The notes under the pieces are model-generated. The model saw nothing but the letters and a program-made list of their open reading frames with translations, did not search any database and was not told the origin of the DNA. A DNA stretch of 64,000 nucleotides. Origin: UBA4615 sp964399635 (GTDB taxonomy: Bacteria > Pseudomonadota > Gammaproteobacteria > Burkholderiales > Burkholderiaceae_E). A program made the position numbers and the translations under genes. Every line of letters begins with the position of its first letter. The stretch's first letter is position 1. This document shows positions 45,397 to 54,458 of the stretch, piece by piece. The stretch spans positions 248,001 through 312,000 of the forward strand of contig CAYNRU010000013.1 in NCBI GenBank assembly GCA_964399635.1, read 5' to 3'.

Positions 45397-46500
45397 ATGC
45401 CGGCACTGCCGATCAAGCGGCGTGGCGCAGCCGCCGCCCCCCGGCCTGAACGCCGCGCCGCCGGCCCGGCCCGGATGTCGCTGCGCCAGCTCGAGGCGTT
45501 CTGCGCGGTGGCCATGACCGGCGGCGTGTCGGCGGCGGCGCTGCGCATGCACCGCACGCAGTCCGCGGTGAGCAGCGCGGTCGCCGAACTCGAGGCCGCG
45601 CTCGGCACGCCCCTCTTCGAGCGTGCCGGCCGCGGCCTGCGCCAGACCGACGCCGCGCGCCGCCTGCTGCCGCGCGCGCTCGAGGTGATCGAGCGCGCCG
45701 CGGAGCTGCCGGGCCTCGCCCTCGGCGCGCCGGAGCAGGCCGAGCGGCTCCGGGTGGGCGCCTCACGAACCATCGGTCCGTTCCTGATGCCCGACCTGCT
45801 GGCACGCTTCGGCGCGCTGCGTCCGCAGGCGTCGGTCGACCTCGCGGTGGCCAACACCGCCGAGCTGGTCGCGCGGCTGCACCGGCTGGAGCTCGACCTC
45901 GCCTTCGTCGAGGGCGACACGGTGGCACCCGGCATGTCGATGACCGAGTGGATGTCCGACGCGCTGTGCCTGTTCGCGCGGGCGGGGCACCCGCTGGCAG
46001 CGCGCTTCACGGGGACGGGCGCGGGGCAGGCGGGCGCGAAGCCGCCGCGCCGCGCGTATGTCGAGGCACTCGCGCAGGCCCGCTGGGCACTGCGCGAGCC
46101 GGGATCGGGCACGCTCGAGACCTTCCTTCGGGCCGCGGCCCCGGCGATCGGGGCGCCGCGCATCGGCATCACCGTCGACGACCCGCTCGCACTGCAGCGG
46201 ATCGTCGCCTCCGGAGACTGGCTGGGCTGCATGAGCCGGCGCGCGGTGGCCGATGCGCTGGCCGACGGCAGCCTCGTCGAGCTGCCGTCGCCCAACGCCG
46301 CGATGCGCCGGGCGCTGATGCGACGCTTCTGGGTGCTGCGCCTGCCCGAGCGTTACCGCACGGCGGCGGTGGACGCGCTGCTCGCGCTGGCGCTGTCGCG
46401 GCGCGAGGCGGCGGCCGCGCCCGACGCGGCCCCGCAGGCAACCCTGCCTACGCCTGCAGCAGCGCCGCGTAGCGCGCCAGGTCGACGTTCCCGCCGCTGA
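45397..46500 (+). CDS. LysR family transcriptional regulator
   Basis: The helix-turn-helix domain MSLRQLEAFCAVAMTGGVSAAALRMHRTQSAVSSAVAELE begins at the ATG at 45475 (341 residues). The longer form from 45397 adds 26 basic residues with no family match, so 45475 may be the real start. An effector domain follows (RVGASRTIGPFLMPDLLARF, DLAFVEG, LALQRIVASGDWLGCMSR). The C-terminal 35 residues are Ala/Pro/Arg-rich and extend 53 bp into the 3' end of the convergent dehydratase gene. Divergent from the SoeABC-like operon, which it probably controls; the effector is unknown. Confidence 0.9.
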   Translation: MPALPIKRRGAAAAPRPERRAAGPARMSLRQLEAFCAVAMTGGVSAAALRMHRTQSAVSSAVAELEAALGTPLFERAGRGLRQTDAARRLLPRALEVIERAAELPGLALGAPEQAERLRVGASRTIGPFLMPDLLARFGALRPQASVDLAVANTAELVARLHRLELDLAFVEGDTVAPGMSMTEWMSDALCLFARAGHPLAARFTGTGAGQAGAKPPRRAYVEALAQARWALREPGSGTLETFLRAAAPAIGAPRIGITVDDPLALQRIVASGDWLGCMSRRAVADALADGSLVELPSPNAAMRRALMRRFWVLRLPERYRTAAVDALLALALSRREAAAAPDAAPQATLPTPAAAPRSAPGRRSRR

Positions 46501-47407
46501 CGATCACGCCCACCCGGCGGCCCGCCACCGGCACCGCCCCCGTGAAGGCCGCGGCCGCGGCCAGCGCGCCGGTCGGCTCGACCACCTGCTTCATCCGCTC
46601 CGCGAAGAAGCGCATCGCCTGGCGCAGCGCCTCGTCGGACACCACGGCGACGGCGACCGCGCGCTCCCGCAGCACCGCGTAGGTGAGCTCGCCCAGATGC
46701 TGGGTCTGCGCGCCGTCGGCGATGGTGCGCGGCACGTCGATGTGGACGATGCGGCCCTCGGCGAGCGAGCGCCGGGCGTCATCGCCGGCCTCGGGCTCGA
46801 TGCCCCAGACCGCGCAGCCCGGCGACAGCGCCGACGCGGCCAGCGCGCTGCCGGCGGTGAGGCCGCCGCCGCCCAGGCAGACCAGCAGCAGGTCGAGCGG
46901 CCCGACGTCCTCGAGCAGCTCGCGCGCGGCCGTGCCCTGCCCCGCGATGACCTCGCGATGGTCGTAGGGCGGGATCAGCGCGAGGCCGCGCTCGGCGGCC
47001 AGCCGCCGGCCGATCGCCTCGCGGTCGTCGGTGTAGCGGTCGTAGGTGACCACCTGGCCGCCGTAGCCGCGGGTGGCGGCGAGCTTGGACTCGGGGGCAT
47101 CCTGCGGCATCACGATGGTGGCCGGCACGGACAGCAGCGACGCGGCGTAGGCGATCGCCTGCGCGTGGTTGCCCGACGAGTAGGCCACCACGCCGGCCCG
47201 CCGCTGCGCGGCGTCGAGCGCGGCGATCGCGTTGTAGGCGCCGCGGAACTTGAAGGCGCCGCTGCGCTGGAGGTTCTCGCACTTGAAGAACAGCATGGCG
47301 CCGGTCAGGGCGTCGGCGGTGCGGGAGGTGAGCACGGGCGTGCGGTGCGCGACGCCCGCCAGCCGCGCCGAGGCGGCGAGGACGTCGTCGTAGTCGGGAA
47401 GCGTCAT
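46448..47407 (-). CDS. Threonine/serine dehydratase-like PLP enzyme
   Basis: 319 residues of fold-type II. The PLP lysine is Lys53 in SGAFKFRGAYNA; the substrate loop is SSGNHAQAIAYAA and the phosphate-binding Gly loop is CLGGGGLTAGSAL. It ends without an ACT regulatory domain, so it resembles catabolic threonine dehydratase, serine racemase or hydroxyaspartate dehydratase rather than the biosynthetic IlvA. The last 53 bp overlap the LysR gene tail to tail. It is divergent from the ABC transporter operon across 182 bp. Confidence 0.9.
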   Translation of the reverse strand: MTLPDYDDVLAASARLAGVAHRTPVLTSRTADALTGAMLFFKCENLQRSGAFKFRGAYNAIAALDAAQRRAGVVAYSSGNHAQAIAYAASLLSVPATIVMPQDAPESKLAATRGYGGQVVTYDRYTDDREAIGRRLAAERGLALIPPYDHREVIAGQGTAARELLEDVGPLDLLLVCLGGGGLTAGSALAASALSPGCAVWGIEPEAGDDARRSLAEGRIVHIDVPRTIADGAQTQHLGELTYAVLRERAVAVAVVSDEALRQAMRFFAERMKQVVEPTGALAAAAAFTGAVPVAGRRVGVIVSGGNVDLARYAALLQA

Positions 47408-47505
47408 CCTCCGATCCTACACCGGAGCGCCGGCGCCGCGGCCCGCGGCGCGGGCACCGGCGTGCCGTTCCGAGGGGTGGCGGCTTACCGCGGCGGGTGC
47501 CGATG

Positions 47506-47511
47506 TAATAG
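47506..47511 (+). promoter_or_regulatory. Possible -10 element ahead of the ABC/amidohydrolase operon
   Basis: TAATAG in GATGTAATAGAGTC is the most AT-rich hexamer in the 182-bp divergent gap, about 80 bases before the first gene of the operon. No good -35 accompanies it at 16-18 bases, so support is weak. Confidence 0.25.
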
Positions 47512-47589
47512 AGTCTCCCCGCGACAGACGCGCCTGGCGCATGCTCCGCAGGCTGCCCCCATCCTATCCCTACACGAGACCTCGCACCC

Positions 47590-49185
47590 ATGAATGCTCC
47601 TTCACGACGTGGCCTCCTGAAGGCCGCCGCCGCCGCCGGTGGCGGCGCGATGTTCGGAATCCCGCTCGGCGTCCTCGCCCAGGCGGCCCGCGGCGGGGTC
47701 GTCGTGATCGGCACCACCCAGCGCCCCCGCCACCTGAACCCCGCCGTGCAGTCGGGCATCGCGACCATGATGCCGGGCGCGCAGCTGTTCGCCACGCCGA
47801 TGGGCATCGACGCGAAGTGGCAGCCCACGCCCTTCCTCGCCGAGCGCTGGACGGTGTCCGAGGATGCCCGCAGCATCACGCTGAACCTGCGCAAGGACGC
47901 GTTCTTCCACGACGGCCGCCCCATCACCGCCGAGGACGTGCAGTTCTCGATCGAGACGGTACGCGACAACCATCCGTTCAAGTCGATGTTCGCGCCGGTC
48001 AACGCGGTGACGCTCAACGACGCCCACACCGCCGTCATCCGGCTCGCCGAGCCGCATCCGGCGCTCGCGCTGGCGATGACGACCGTGTTCCTGCCGGTGC
48101 TGCCCAGGCACGTCTACGGCGACGGCCAGCCGATCGCCACGCACCCGCGCAACGCCACCAACGTGGTCGGCTCCGGCCCGTTCAAGGTCGTCGAGTTCAA
48201 GCAGGGCGAGTACCTGATCATGGAGCGCTTCGATCGCTTCTTCCTGAAGGACCGCCCGCTGCTCGACCGGCTGATCATCCGCGAGTACAAGGACAGCTCG
48301 AGCATGCTGCTCGCCTTCGACAAGGGCGAGGTCGACGTGCACACCTCGCTCACCGACCCGCGCGAGGTCGAGCGCGCCCGCAAGGTGCCCGGCGCAACCG
48401 TCGTGCCCGACATGGCGGCCGGCATCGGGCCGCTGATCTGGCTGGCCTTCAACTGCAAGCACCCGCAGCTGCAGGACAAGCGGGTGCGCCAGGCGATCAG
48501 CTTCGCGACCGACCGCGAGTTCATCACGAAGACGCTGTTCGCCGGACTCCACAAGCGCGCCACCGGCCCGATCGGCAGTGCCAGCCCTTTCTACACCGCC
48601 GACGTGGAGCGCTACGACCACAACCTGCAGAAGGCCACGCAGCTGCTCGACGCCGCGGGGCTCAAGCCCGGTGCCAACGGCATGCGGATGCAGCTGTCGC
48701 TCGACTACATCCCCGGCACCGCCGACCTGCGGACCACCGCCGAGTACCTCAAGCCCGCGCTCGCCAAGGTGGGCATCGACGTGCAGCTGCGCAACTCGCC
48801 CGACTTCCCGACCTGGGCGCGCCGCGTGTCGAGCTTCCAGTACGACATGACCATCGACTCGGTCTGGAATTGGGGCGACCCGGTGATCGGCGTGCACCGC
48901 ACCTACCTCACCAGCAATATCCGCGAGGGCGTGATCTGGTCGAACACGCACCGCTACTCCAACCCGAAGGTGGACGAGCTGCTGGCCGCGGCCGGCCGCG
49001 AGCGCGACCTCGGCAAGCGCAAGGCGCTCTACCGCGACTTCCAGAAAACCGTCGTCGACGACGCCCCGATCGCCTTCCTGTACGAGCCCAACTTCTCGGT
49101 CGGCTTCCGCCGGATCGCCGATCCCAAGGCCAGCGTCTGGGGCCTGATGGCCCCCATGCACGACATGGGACTCGGCAAGGCGTGA
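47590..49185 (+). CDS. ABC transporter substrate-binding protein, peptide/nickel family (SBP_bac_5)
   Basis: 531 residues. An N-terminal SRRGLLKAAAAAGGGAMFG is a twin-arginine-type signal, so the protein is probably exported folded by Tat. Family 5 features follow: LNPAVQSGIATMM, LAERWTVSEDARSITLNLRKDAFFHDGRPITAEDVQFSIE, NVVGSGPFKVVEF, WLAFNCKHPQLQDKRVRQAISFATDRE and NPKVDELLAAAGRERDLGKRKALYRDFQK. It presents a solute to the DppBC-type permeases encoded five genes on. First of eight tightly packed genes. The ligand may be a peptide, opine or N-acyl compound; the operon's amidohydrolases suggest an amide. Confidence 0.92.
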   Translation: MNAPSRRGLLKAAAAAGGGAMFGIPLGVLAQAARGGVVVIGTTQRPRHLNPAVQSGIATMMPGAQLFATPMGIDAKWQPTPFLAERWTVSEDARSITLNLRKDAFFHDGRPITAEDVQFSIETVRDNHPFKSMFAPVNAVTLNDAHTAVIRLAEPHPALALAMTTVFLPVLPRHVYGDGQPIATHPRNATNVVGSGPFKVVEFKQGEYLIMERFDRFFLKDRPLLDRLIIREYKDSSSMLLAFDKGEVDVHTSLTDPREVERARKVPGATVVPDMAAGIGPLIWLAFNCKHPQLQDKRVRQAISFATDREFITKTLFAGLHKRATGPIGSASPFYTADVERYDHNLQKATQLLDAAGLKPGANGMRMQLSLDYIPGTADLRTTAEYLKPALAKVGIDVQLRNSPDFPTWARRVSSFQYDMTIDSVWNWGDPVIGVHRTYLTSNIREGVIWSNTHRYSNPKVDELLAAAGRERDLGKRKALYRDFQKTVVDDAPIAFLYEPNFSVGFRRIADPKASVWGLMAPMHDMGLGKA

Positions 49186-50828
49186 GCGCGCCCGTCACGA
49201 TCTTCCGGGCCCGGCTGATCCGCACCATGGACCCGGCCAGGCCCGAGGCGACCCACGTCGCCGTGCGCGACGGGCGCGTGCTGGGGGTGGGCGATCGCGA
49301 GACGCTCGCGGGCTGGGGCCCGCACGCGCTCGACGAGCGCTTCGCCGGGCAGGTACTGCTGCCGGGCTTCGTCGAGGGTCACAGCCACCTGATGGAAGGC
49401 GCGCTGTGGCGCCACGTCTACTGCGGCCGCTTCGACCGGATGGACCCGGACGGCCGGGTGTGGCCGGGCGTCGGCTCCATCGACGCGGTCGTGGCCCGCC
49501 TGCGCGAGGCCCTCGCCACCCATGACCCGGCGCGCGGCCCGCTGATCGGCTGGGGCTTCGACCCCATCTACTTCGACGGCCGCCGCTGCACGCGCCAGGA
49601 CCTGGACCGGGTGAGCCCCGAGCGGCCGGTGCTGCTGTCGCACGCGAGCCTGCACATCCTCAACGCGAACAGCCCGGCGCTCGCCGGCGCCGGGCTGCTG
49701 CGCGCGGGCATCGAGCACCCGGGCGTGCCGCTCGGCGAAGACGGCCTGCCGGCGGGCGAGCTCAAGGGCCCGGACGCGATGATGCCGGTGGCGAGCCGCA
49801 GCGGCCTGGACCGCGTGATGCTGGCCGGCGACGACGCGGCAATCCGCGCATTCGGGCGCCTGTGCGTGCGCACCGGCGTCACCACCGCCACCGACCTCGC
49901 GAGCCCGCTGCCCGACGAGGCGGTCACGCTCCTGGCCGCGATCACCGGGGAGGACGCCTATCCGGTGCGGCTCGTACCGCTGCTGCGCCTGATGGGCCAG
50001 CCCGTGCCCGAGGCCATCGCCCGCGCGCTCGCCCTGCGCGGGCGCAGCACCGACCGCCTGCGGCTGGGCCGCATCAAGGCGGTTCTGGACGGATCGATCC
50101 AGGGCTTCTCGGCCCGGCTGCGCTGGCCTGGCTACTACAACGGCGCGCCCAACGGGCTGTGGTACCTGCCGCCCGAGACGCTGCGCGCGGCCTACGCGCA
50201 GGCGCTCGCGGCCGGCCTGCAGATCCACACCCACACCAACGGCGACGAGGCCACCGAGCTCGCGATCGACCTGCTGCAGGACGCGCTGCGCGCGCACCCG
50301 TCGCCGGACCACCGCTTCGTGCTGCAGCACTGCCAGCTCGCCGACGCCGCTCAGTTCCGCCGCATGAAGGCGACCGGGCTGTCGGTGAACCTGTTCGCCA
50401 ACCACCACTTCCACTGGGGCGACCAGCACCGCGCCAGCACCGTCGGCCCCGATCGCGCCGAGCGGATGAACGCCTGCGCGACCGCGCTGCGCGAGGGGGT
50501 GCCCTTCGCGATCCACTCCGATGCGCCGGTCACGCCGCTCGCGCCGCTCTTCACCGCGTGGTGCGCGGTCAACCGGCTCACCGCGAGCGGCGCGACCCTG
50601 GGCGAGCACGAGCGGATCGGGGTGGCCGAGGCGCTGCGCGCGGTCACGCTCGGCGCCGCGCACACGCTGCACCTCGACGCCGAGGTCGGCTCCATCGAGT
50701 GCGGCAAGCGCGCCGACTTCGCGGTGCTCGAGGACGACCCCCTGGCGGTCGACCCGCGGCACCTGAAGGACGTGAAGGTGTGGGGCACCGTGCAGGGCGG
50801 GCGCGTGTTCCGTGCGGGCGCGGCGTGA
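49182..50828 (+). CDS. Amidohydrolase, YtcJ/Amidohydrolase_3 type (copy 1)
   Basis: 548 residues from a GTG that overlaps the previous stop (GTGA). A metal-dependent TIM-barrel hydrolase. Likely ligands are His67-x-His69 in FVEGHSHL, Lys in RLGRIKAVLDGS, the THTNGDEATEL histidines (around 349-351), QHCQLAD and the Asp of AIHSDAPVTP. The C-terminal composite beta-domain ends IECGKRADFAVLEDDPL. Relatives hydrolyse amides, N-formyl or N-acyl amines and cyclic imides; no signal peptide, so cytoplasmic. It is a clear paralogue of the next gene along its whole length. Its place inside an importer operon suggests it acts on the imported solute. Confidence 0.92.
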   Translation: MSAPVTIFRARLIRTMDPARPEATHVAVRDGRVLGVGDRETLAGWGPHALDERFAGQVLLPGFVEGHSHLMEGALWRHVYCGRFDRMDPDGRVWPGVGSIDAVVARLREALATHDPARGPLIGWGFDPIYFDGRRCTRQDLDRVSPERPVLLSHASLHILNANSPALAGAGLLRAGIEHPGVPLGEDGLPAGELKGPDAMMPVASRSGLDRVMLAGDDAAIRAFGRLCVRTGVTTATDLASPLPDEAVTLLAAITGEDAYPVRLVPLLRLMGQPVPEAIARALALRGRSTDRLRLGRIKAVLDGSIQGFSARLRWPGYYNGAPNGLWYLPPETLRAAYAQALAAGLQIHTHTNGDEATELAIDLLQDALRAHPSPDHRFVLQHCQLADAAQFRRMKATGLSVNLFANHHFHWGDQHRASTVGPDRAERMNACATALREGVPFAIHSDAPVTPLAPLFTAWCAVNRLTASGATLGEHERIGVAEALRAVTLGAAHTLHLDAEVGSIECGKRADFAVLEDDPLAVDPRHLKDVKVWGTVQGGRVFRAGAA

Positions 50829-52495
50829 GCGGCAGCGCGCGCCCACCGGTCACCGTCTACGCGGCGCGGCGCATCCTGACGATGGATCCGGCCCGCCCCG
50901 ACGCCACGCACGTCGCGGTGCGCGAGGGCCGCATCCTCGGCACCGGCACGCTCGAGGGCCTGCGCGGCTGGGGACCGGTGGCGCTCGACGAGCGCTTCGC
51001 GGACAAGGTCTTGCTGCCCGGCTTCGTCGAGGCCCACAGCCACGTCGGCGAGGGCGTCTACTGGCGCTATGTGTACTGCGGCTTCTTCGACCGCCGCGAC
51101 CCCGACGGCCGGACCTGGCCCGGCGCGAAGACCATCGAGGCGGTGGTGGCGCGGCTGCGCGAGGCGCAGGCGCGGCTCGCCGATCCGCTCGAGCCGCTGT
51201 TCGGCTGGGGGCTCGACCCGCTGTACTTCGGCTCGCGACGGGTCACCCGCCAGGACCTCGACGCGGTCAGCGCCCTGCGGCCCGTCGCCATCGTGCACGC
51301 GAGCGGCCACATCCTGAACCCGAATACCGCGGCGCTGGCGCTGGCCGGCTACATGCGCACTGACCACGACCATCCGGGCGTCGTGCTGGGCGACGACCGC
51401 CTTCCGGCGGGCGAGTTGCGCGGCCCGGACGCGATGACGCCGGTGCTGCTGAAGGTCGGCGTCGACCGAGCGGCGCTGTCGGGCGACGAAGCCGGCATGC
51501 ACGCGTTCGGGCGGCTCGCCGTGCGCAGCGGCGTGACCACCGCGACCGACCTCGCGACCCCGATCCCCGACGCCGCCGTCGACGCGCTGCTGCGGATCAC
51601 CTCGGCCGAGGACTTTCCGCTGCGCTTCGTGCCGGCGATGCACGTACGCGGGTTCACCGCCGAGCAGGCGGTCGAGCGCGCGGTGGTGCTGAAGGCCCGC
51701 TCCACCGACCGGCTCAGGCTGGGTGCGATCAAGGCGCACGCCGACGGCTCGATCCAGGGCTACACCGCGCGGATGCGCCCGCCGGGCTACTACGACGGCG
51801 CGCCGCAGGGCCTGTGGTACGTGGAGCCCGAATACCTGCGCCGCGTCTACGCGCTGGCGCTGCGCCACGGCGTGCAGATGCACACGCACGCCAACGGCGA
51901 CGCCGCGATCGACCTCGCGATCGACTGCCTGCAGGATGCGCTGCGCGAGCAGCCCTCGCCGGACCACCGCTTCGTGCTGCAGCACTGCCAGCTCGCCGAC
52001 CGCGCGCAGCTCGGGCGCATGAAGGCGCTCGGGCTGTGCGCCAACTTCTTCGCCAACCACCACTTCCACTGGGGCGACGCGCACTACGCGCTCACCGTCG
52101 GACCCGACCGCGCCGAGCGCATGAACCCCTGCCGCTCGGCGCAGGATCTCGGCGTGGCCTACGCCATCCATTCCGACGCGCCGGTGACCCCGATGGGGCC
52201 GCTGCACGTGGCCTGGTGCGCGGTCAACCGGCTGACCGCGAGCGGGCGGCTGCTCGGTGCCTACGAGCGGATCGGGGTCGCCGATGCGCTGCGCGCGGTC
52301 ACGCTCGGCGCCGCGCACACGCTGCACCTCGACGGCGAGATCGGCTCCATCGAGTGCGGCAAGCGCGCCGATTTCGCGGTGCTCGAGGACGACCCGCTGT
52401 CGGTCGCGCCCGAGCGCCTGAAGGACGTCGGCGTGTGGGGCACGGTGCAGGACGGCCGGGTGTTCGCGGCCCAGGCACAGGCGGTGCGCGGATGA
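50825..52495 (+). CDS. Amidohydrolase, YtcJ/Amidohydrolase_3 type (copy 2)
   Basis: 556 residues from a GTG overlapping the stop of copy 1. Same architecture: VLLPGFVEAHSHVGEG, LRLGAIKAHADGSIQGYTA, MHTHANGDAAIDLAIDCLQDAL, RFVLQHCQLADRAQ, AIHSDAPVTPMGPLH, and an IECGKRADFAVLEDDPLSV tail. Residues that differ from copy 1 cluster in the substrate-facing loops (VYWRYVYCGFFDRRDPDG versus ALWRHVYCGRFDRMDPDG), so the pair may handle two related substrates or two steps. Its stop overlaps the CobW-type gene by four bases. Confidence 0.92.
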   Translation: MSGSARPPVTVYAARRILTMDPARPDATHVAVREGRILGTGTLEGLRGWGPVALDERFADKVLLPGFVEAHSHVGEGVYWRYVYCGFFDRRDPDGRTWPGAKTIEAVVARLREAQARLADPLEPLFGWGLDPLYFGSRRVTRQDLDAVSALRPVAIVHASGHILNPNTAALALAGYMRTDHDHPGVVLGDDRLPAGELRGPDAMTPVLLKVGVDRAALSGDEAGMHAFGRLAVRSGVTTATDLATPIPDAAVDALLRITSAEDFPLRFVPAMHVRGFTAEQAVERAVVLKARSTDRLRLGAIKAHADGSIQGYTARMRPPGYYDGAPQGLWYVEPEYLRRVYALALRHGVQMHTHANGDAAIDLAIDCLQDALREQPSPDHRFVLQHCQLADRAQLGRMKALGLCANFFANHHFHWGDAHYALTVGPDRAERMNPCRSAQDLGVAYAIHSDAPVTPMGPLHVAWCAVNRLTASGRLLGAYERIGVADALRAVTLGAAHTLHLDGEIGSIECGKRADFAVLEDDPLSVAPERLKDVGVWGTVQDGRVFAAQAQAVRG

Positions 52496-53475
52496 TCGCG
52501 CCGCTGCCCACCGTCGTCGTCGGCGGCTACCTCGGCGCCGGCAAGACCACGCTGGTCAACCACCTGCTGCGGCACGCGGGCGGGCGGCGCATCGCGGTGA
52601 TGGTCAACGACTTCGGGGAGGTCGGTATCGACGCCGACCTGATCGAGTCGCGCGAGGGTGACGTGCTCAACCTCGCCGGCGGCTGCGTGTGCTGCAGCGT
52701 CGGCAGCGACCTGATCGGCGCGCTCGTCGCGCTGCCGCAGCGCAGTCCCCGCCCCGACCTGGTGCTGATCGAGACCAGCGGCGTCGCGCTGCCCGGCGCG
52801 GTGGCACGCGGCGCGCGGCTCGCCGAAGGCATCGAGATCGACGGCGTCGTGGTGGTGGTCGACGCCGAGACGGTCCGCGCGCGCGCCGCAGACCGCTATG
52901 TCGGCGACACCGTGCTGCAGCAGCTGCGCGACGCCGACCTGCTGATCGTCAACAAGCTCGACCTGCTCGAGCCGGCCGCGCTCGACGCGCTGCGCGCGTG
53001 GCTGGCCGGCGAGGCGCCACGCGCCCGCCTGATCGAGGCGACCGACGCCGAGGTGCCCCCAGAGGTGGTGCTGGGGCTGGCCGGCGCGGACGCGCCGGTC
53101 CAGTCGCTCGCGCGGCGCGGGCCGGGCCTGTTCGCCGGCGACCCGGCCGCCCGGCGCATCGCCGCGCGCCGTCCCGCGACGCCGGCCGCCGACCGGTTCG
53201 AGACCGAGAGCTTCGCACTCGCGGGGCCGCTCGACGCACGTGCGCTCGCCGCGGCGCTCGTCGACCCGGCGCTCGGCGTGATCCGCGCCAAGGGCATCGT
53301 CGTCGGGCCGGACGGGGAGCGGCTGGTGCTCCAGTCCGTCGGCCAGCGCTGGCGGGTGGGCGCGGCGCCCCCCGGCGCGTCGGGCGCAGGCCGGCTGGTG
53401 ATCATCGGACTGCGCGGGCGGCTCGACCGCGCCGGCGTGGCGGCGGCGATGGCCGCGGCGCCACGGTTACACTGA
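52492..53475 (+). CDS. CobW/COG0523 family GTP-binding metallochaperone
   Basis: 327 residues. G1 is GGYLGAGKTTLVNHLL near residue 11, the metal motif GGCVCC (C-x-C-C) near residue 64, G3 ETSG and G4 NKLD, followed by a CobW C-terminal domain. The family inserts Zn, Co, Fe or other metals into client enzymes using GTP. Sitting in ATGA overlap behind two metal-dependent amidohydrolases, it probably loads them; this is inference. No zinc-uptake regulator site or other zinc-stress gene is seen nearby. Six bases separate it from the permease gene. Confidence 0.93.
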   Translation: MIAPLPTVVVGGYLGAGKTTLVNHLLRHAGGRRIAVMVNDFGEVGIDADLIESREGDVLNLAGGCVCCSVGSDLIGALVALPQRSPRPDLVLIETSGVALPGAVARGARLAEGIEIDGVVVVVDAETVRARAADRYVGDTVLQQLRDADLLIVNKLDLLEPAALDALRAWLAGEAPRARLIEATDAEVPPEVVLGLAGADAPVQSLARRGPGLFAGDPAARRIAARRPATPAADRFETESFALAGPLDARALAAALVDPALGVIRAKGIVVGPDGERLVLQSVGQRWRVGAAPPGASGAGRLVIIGLRGRLDRAGVAAAMAAAPRLH

Positions 53476-53481
53476 CCCGGC

Positions 53482-54456
53482 ATGTCTTTCGTCTCCGCCC
53501 TCGCCAAACGGCTCGCCTACGCGGTCGCGCTGGTGTTCGCGGTGCTGACCATCAACTTCACGCTGATCCACGCGGCGCCGGGCGACCCGGCGATGGTGAT
53601 CGCGGGCGAGATGGGCGGGGCCGACCAGGCCACCCTCGACCAGATCCGCCGCACCTACGGCCTCGACCGGCCGATCCTCGAGCAGTACACGACCTACGTG
53701 GGGCGCGCGGTGCGCGGCGACCTCGGCCAGTCCTACCTGTACAACCAGCCGGTCACCACGCTGATCATGCAGCGCCTGCCGGCGACGGTGCTGCTGGTGC
53801 TGAGCGCGCTGCTCTGCGCGATCCTGGCGGGTACGCTGGTGGGGGTGTGGGCGTCGCGCCGCCCGCATAGCGTGGGCAGCGGCGCGGTGACGGTGATGTC
53901 GCTGGTCGGCTATTCCATGCCGACCTTCTGGACCGGCATCCTGCTGGTGATCCTGTTCGGCAAGGTCATCCCCATCATGCCGATCGCCGGCATGCGCGAC
54001 GTGCGCCTCGACGGCGGCTGGTTCGTCACCGCGCTGGACGTGCTGCACCACCTGGTGCTGCCCGCCTTCACGCTGGGCATCGTCTACATGGCGCAGTACA
54101 GCCGCCTGTCGCGGGCCAGCATGCTCGAGGTGCTGGGCTCGGACTACATCCGCACCGCCCGCGCCAAGGGGCTCTCCGAGCGGCTGGTGATCTGGAAGCA
54201 CGCGCTGCGCAACGCGCTCATGCCGGTGATCACCATCGCCGGCCTGCAGTTCGGCAACCTGATCTCGGGCGCGGTGCTGGTCGAGACCGTGTTCTCCTGG
54301 CCGGGGCTGGGCACGCTCGCCTTCGACTCCATCCTGGGGCGCGACTATCCGACGCTGCTGGGCGTGCTGTTCTTCTCGTCGCTGCTCGTGATCACCGCGA
54401 ACCTGCTGACCGATCTCGCCTACCGGGCCGTCGACCCGCGGCTGCGCACCCGCTGA
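53482..54456 (+). CDS. ABC transporter permease, DppB type
   Basis: 324 residues with six membrane segments. The N-terminus (LAKRLAYAVALVFAVLTINFTLIHAAPGDPA) and the large periplasmic loop (YGLDRPILEQYTTYVG, GDLGQSY) are those of the OppB/DppB family. The coupling helix EVLGSDYIRTARAKGLSE, which docks on the ATPases, is intact, as is VLVETVFSWPGLG. It pairs with the DppC-type gene two bases downstream. Confidence 0.95.
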   Translation: MSFVSALAKRLAYAVALVFAVLTINFTLIHAAPGDPAMVIAGEMGGADQATLDQIRRTYGLDRPILEQYTTYVGRAVRGDLGQSYLYNQPVTTLIMQRLPATVLLVLSALLCAILAGTLVGVWASRRPHSVGSGAVTVMSLVGYSMPTFWTGILLVILFGKVIPIMPIAGMRDVRLDGGWFVTALDVLHHLVLPAFTLGIVYMAQYSRLSRASMLEVLGSDYIRTARAKGLSERLVIWKHALRNALMPVITIAGLQFGNLISGAVLVETVFSWPGLGTLAFDSILGRDYPTLLGVLFFSSLLVITANLLTDLAYRAVDPRLRTR

Positions 54457-54458
54457 AC

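Noticed and set aside
45360..45449. A 29-codon frame starting MNFHIDIPDELTD ahead of the LysR gene
   Set aside because: No ribosome binding site, and it overlaps the operator-like island and the LysR start. A leader peptide is possible but unsupported.
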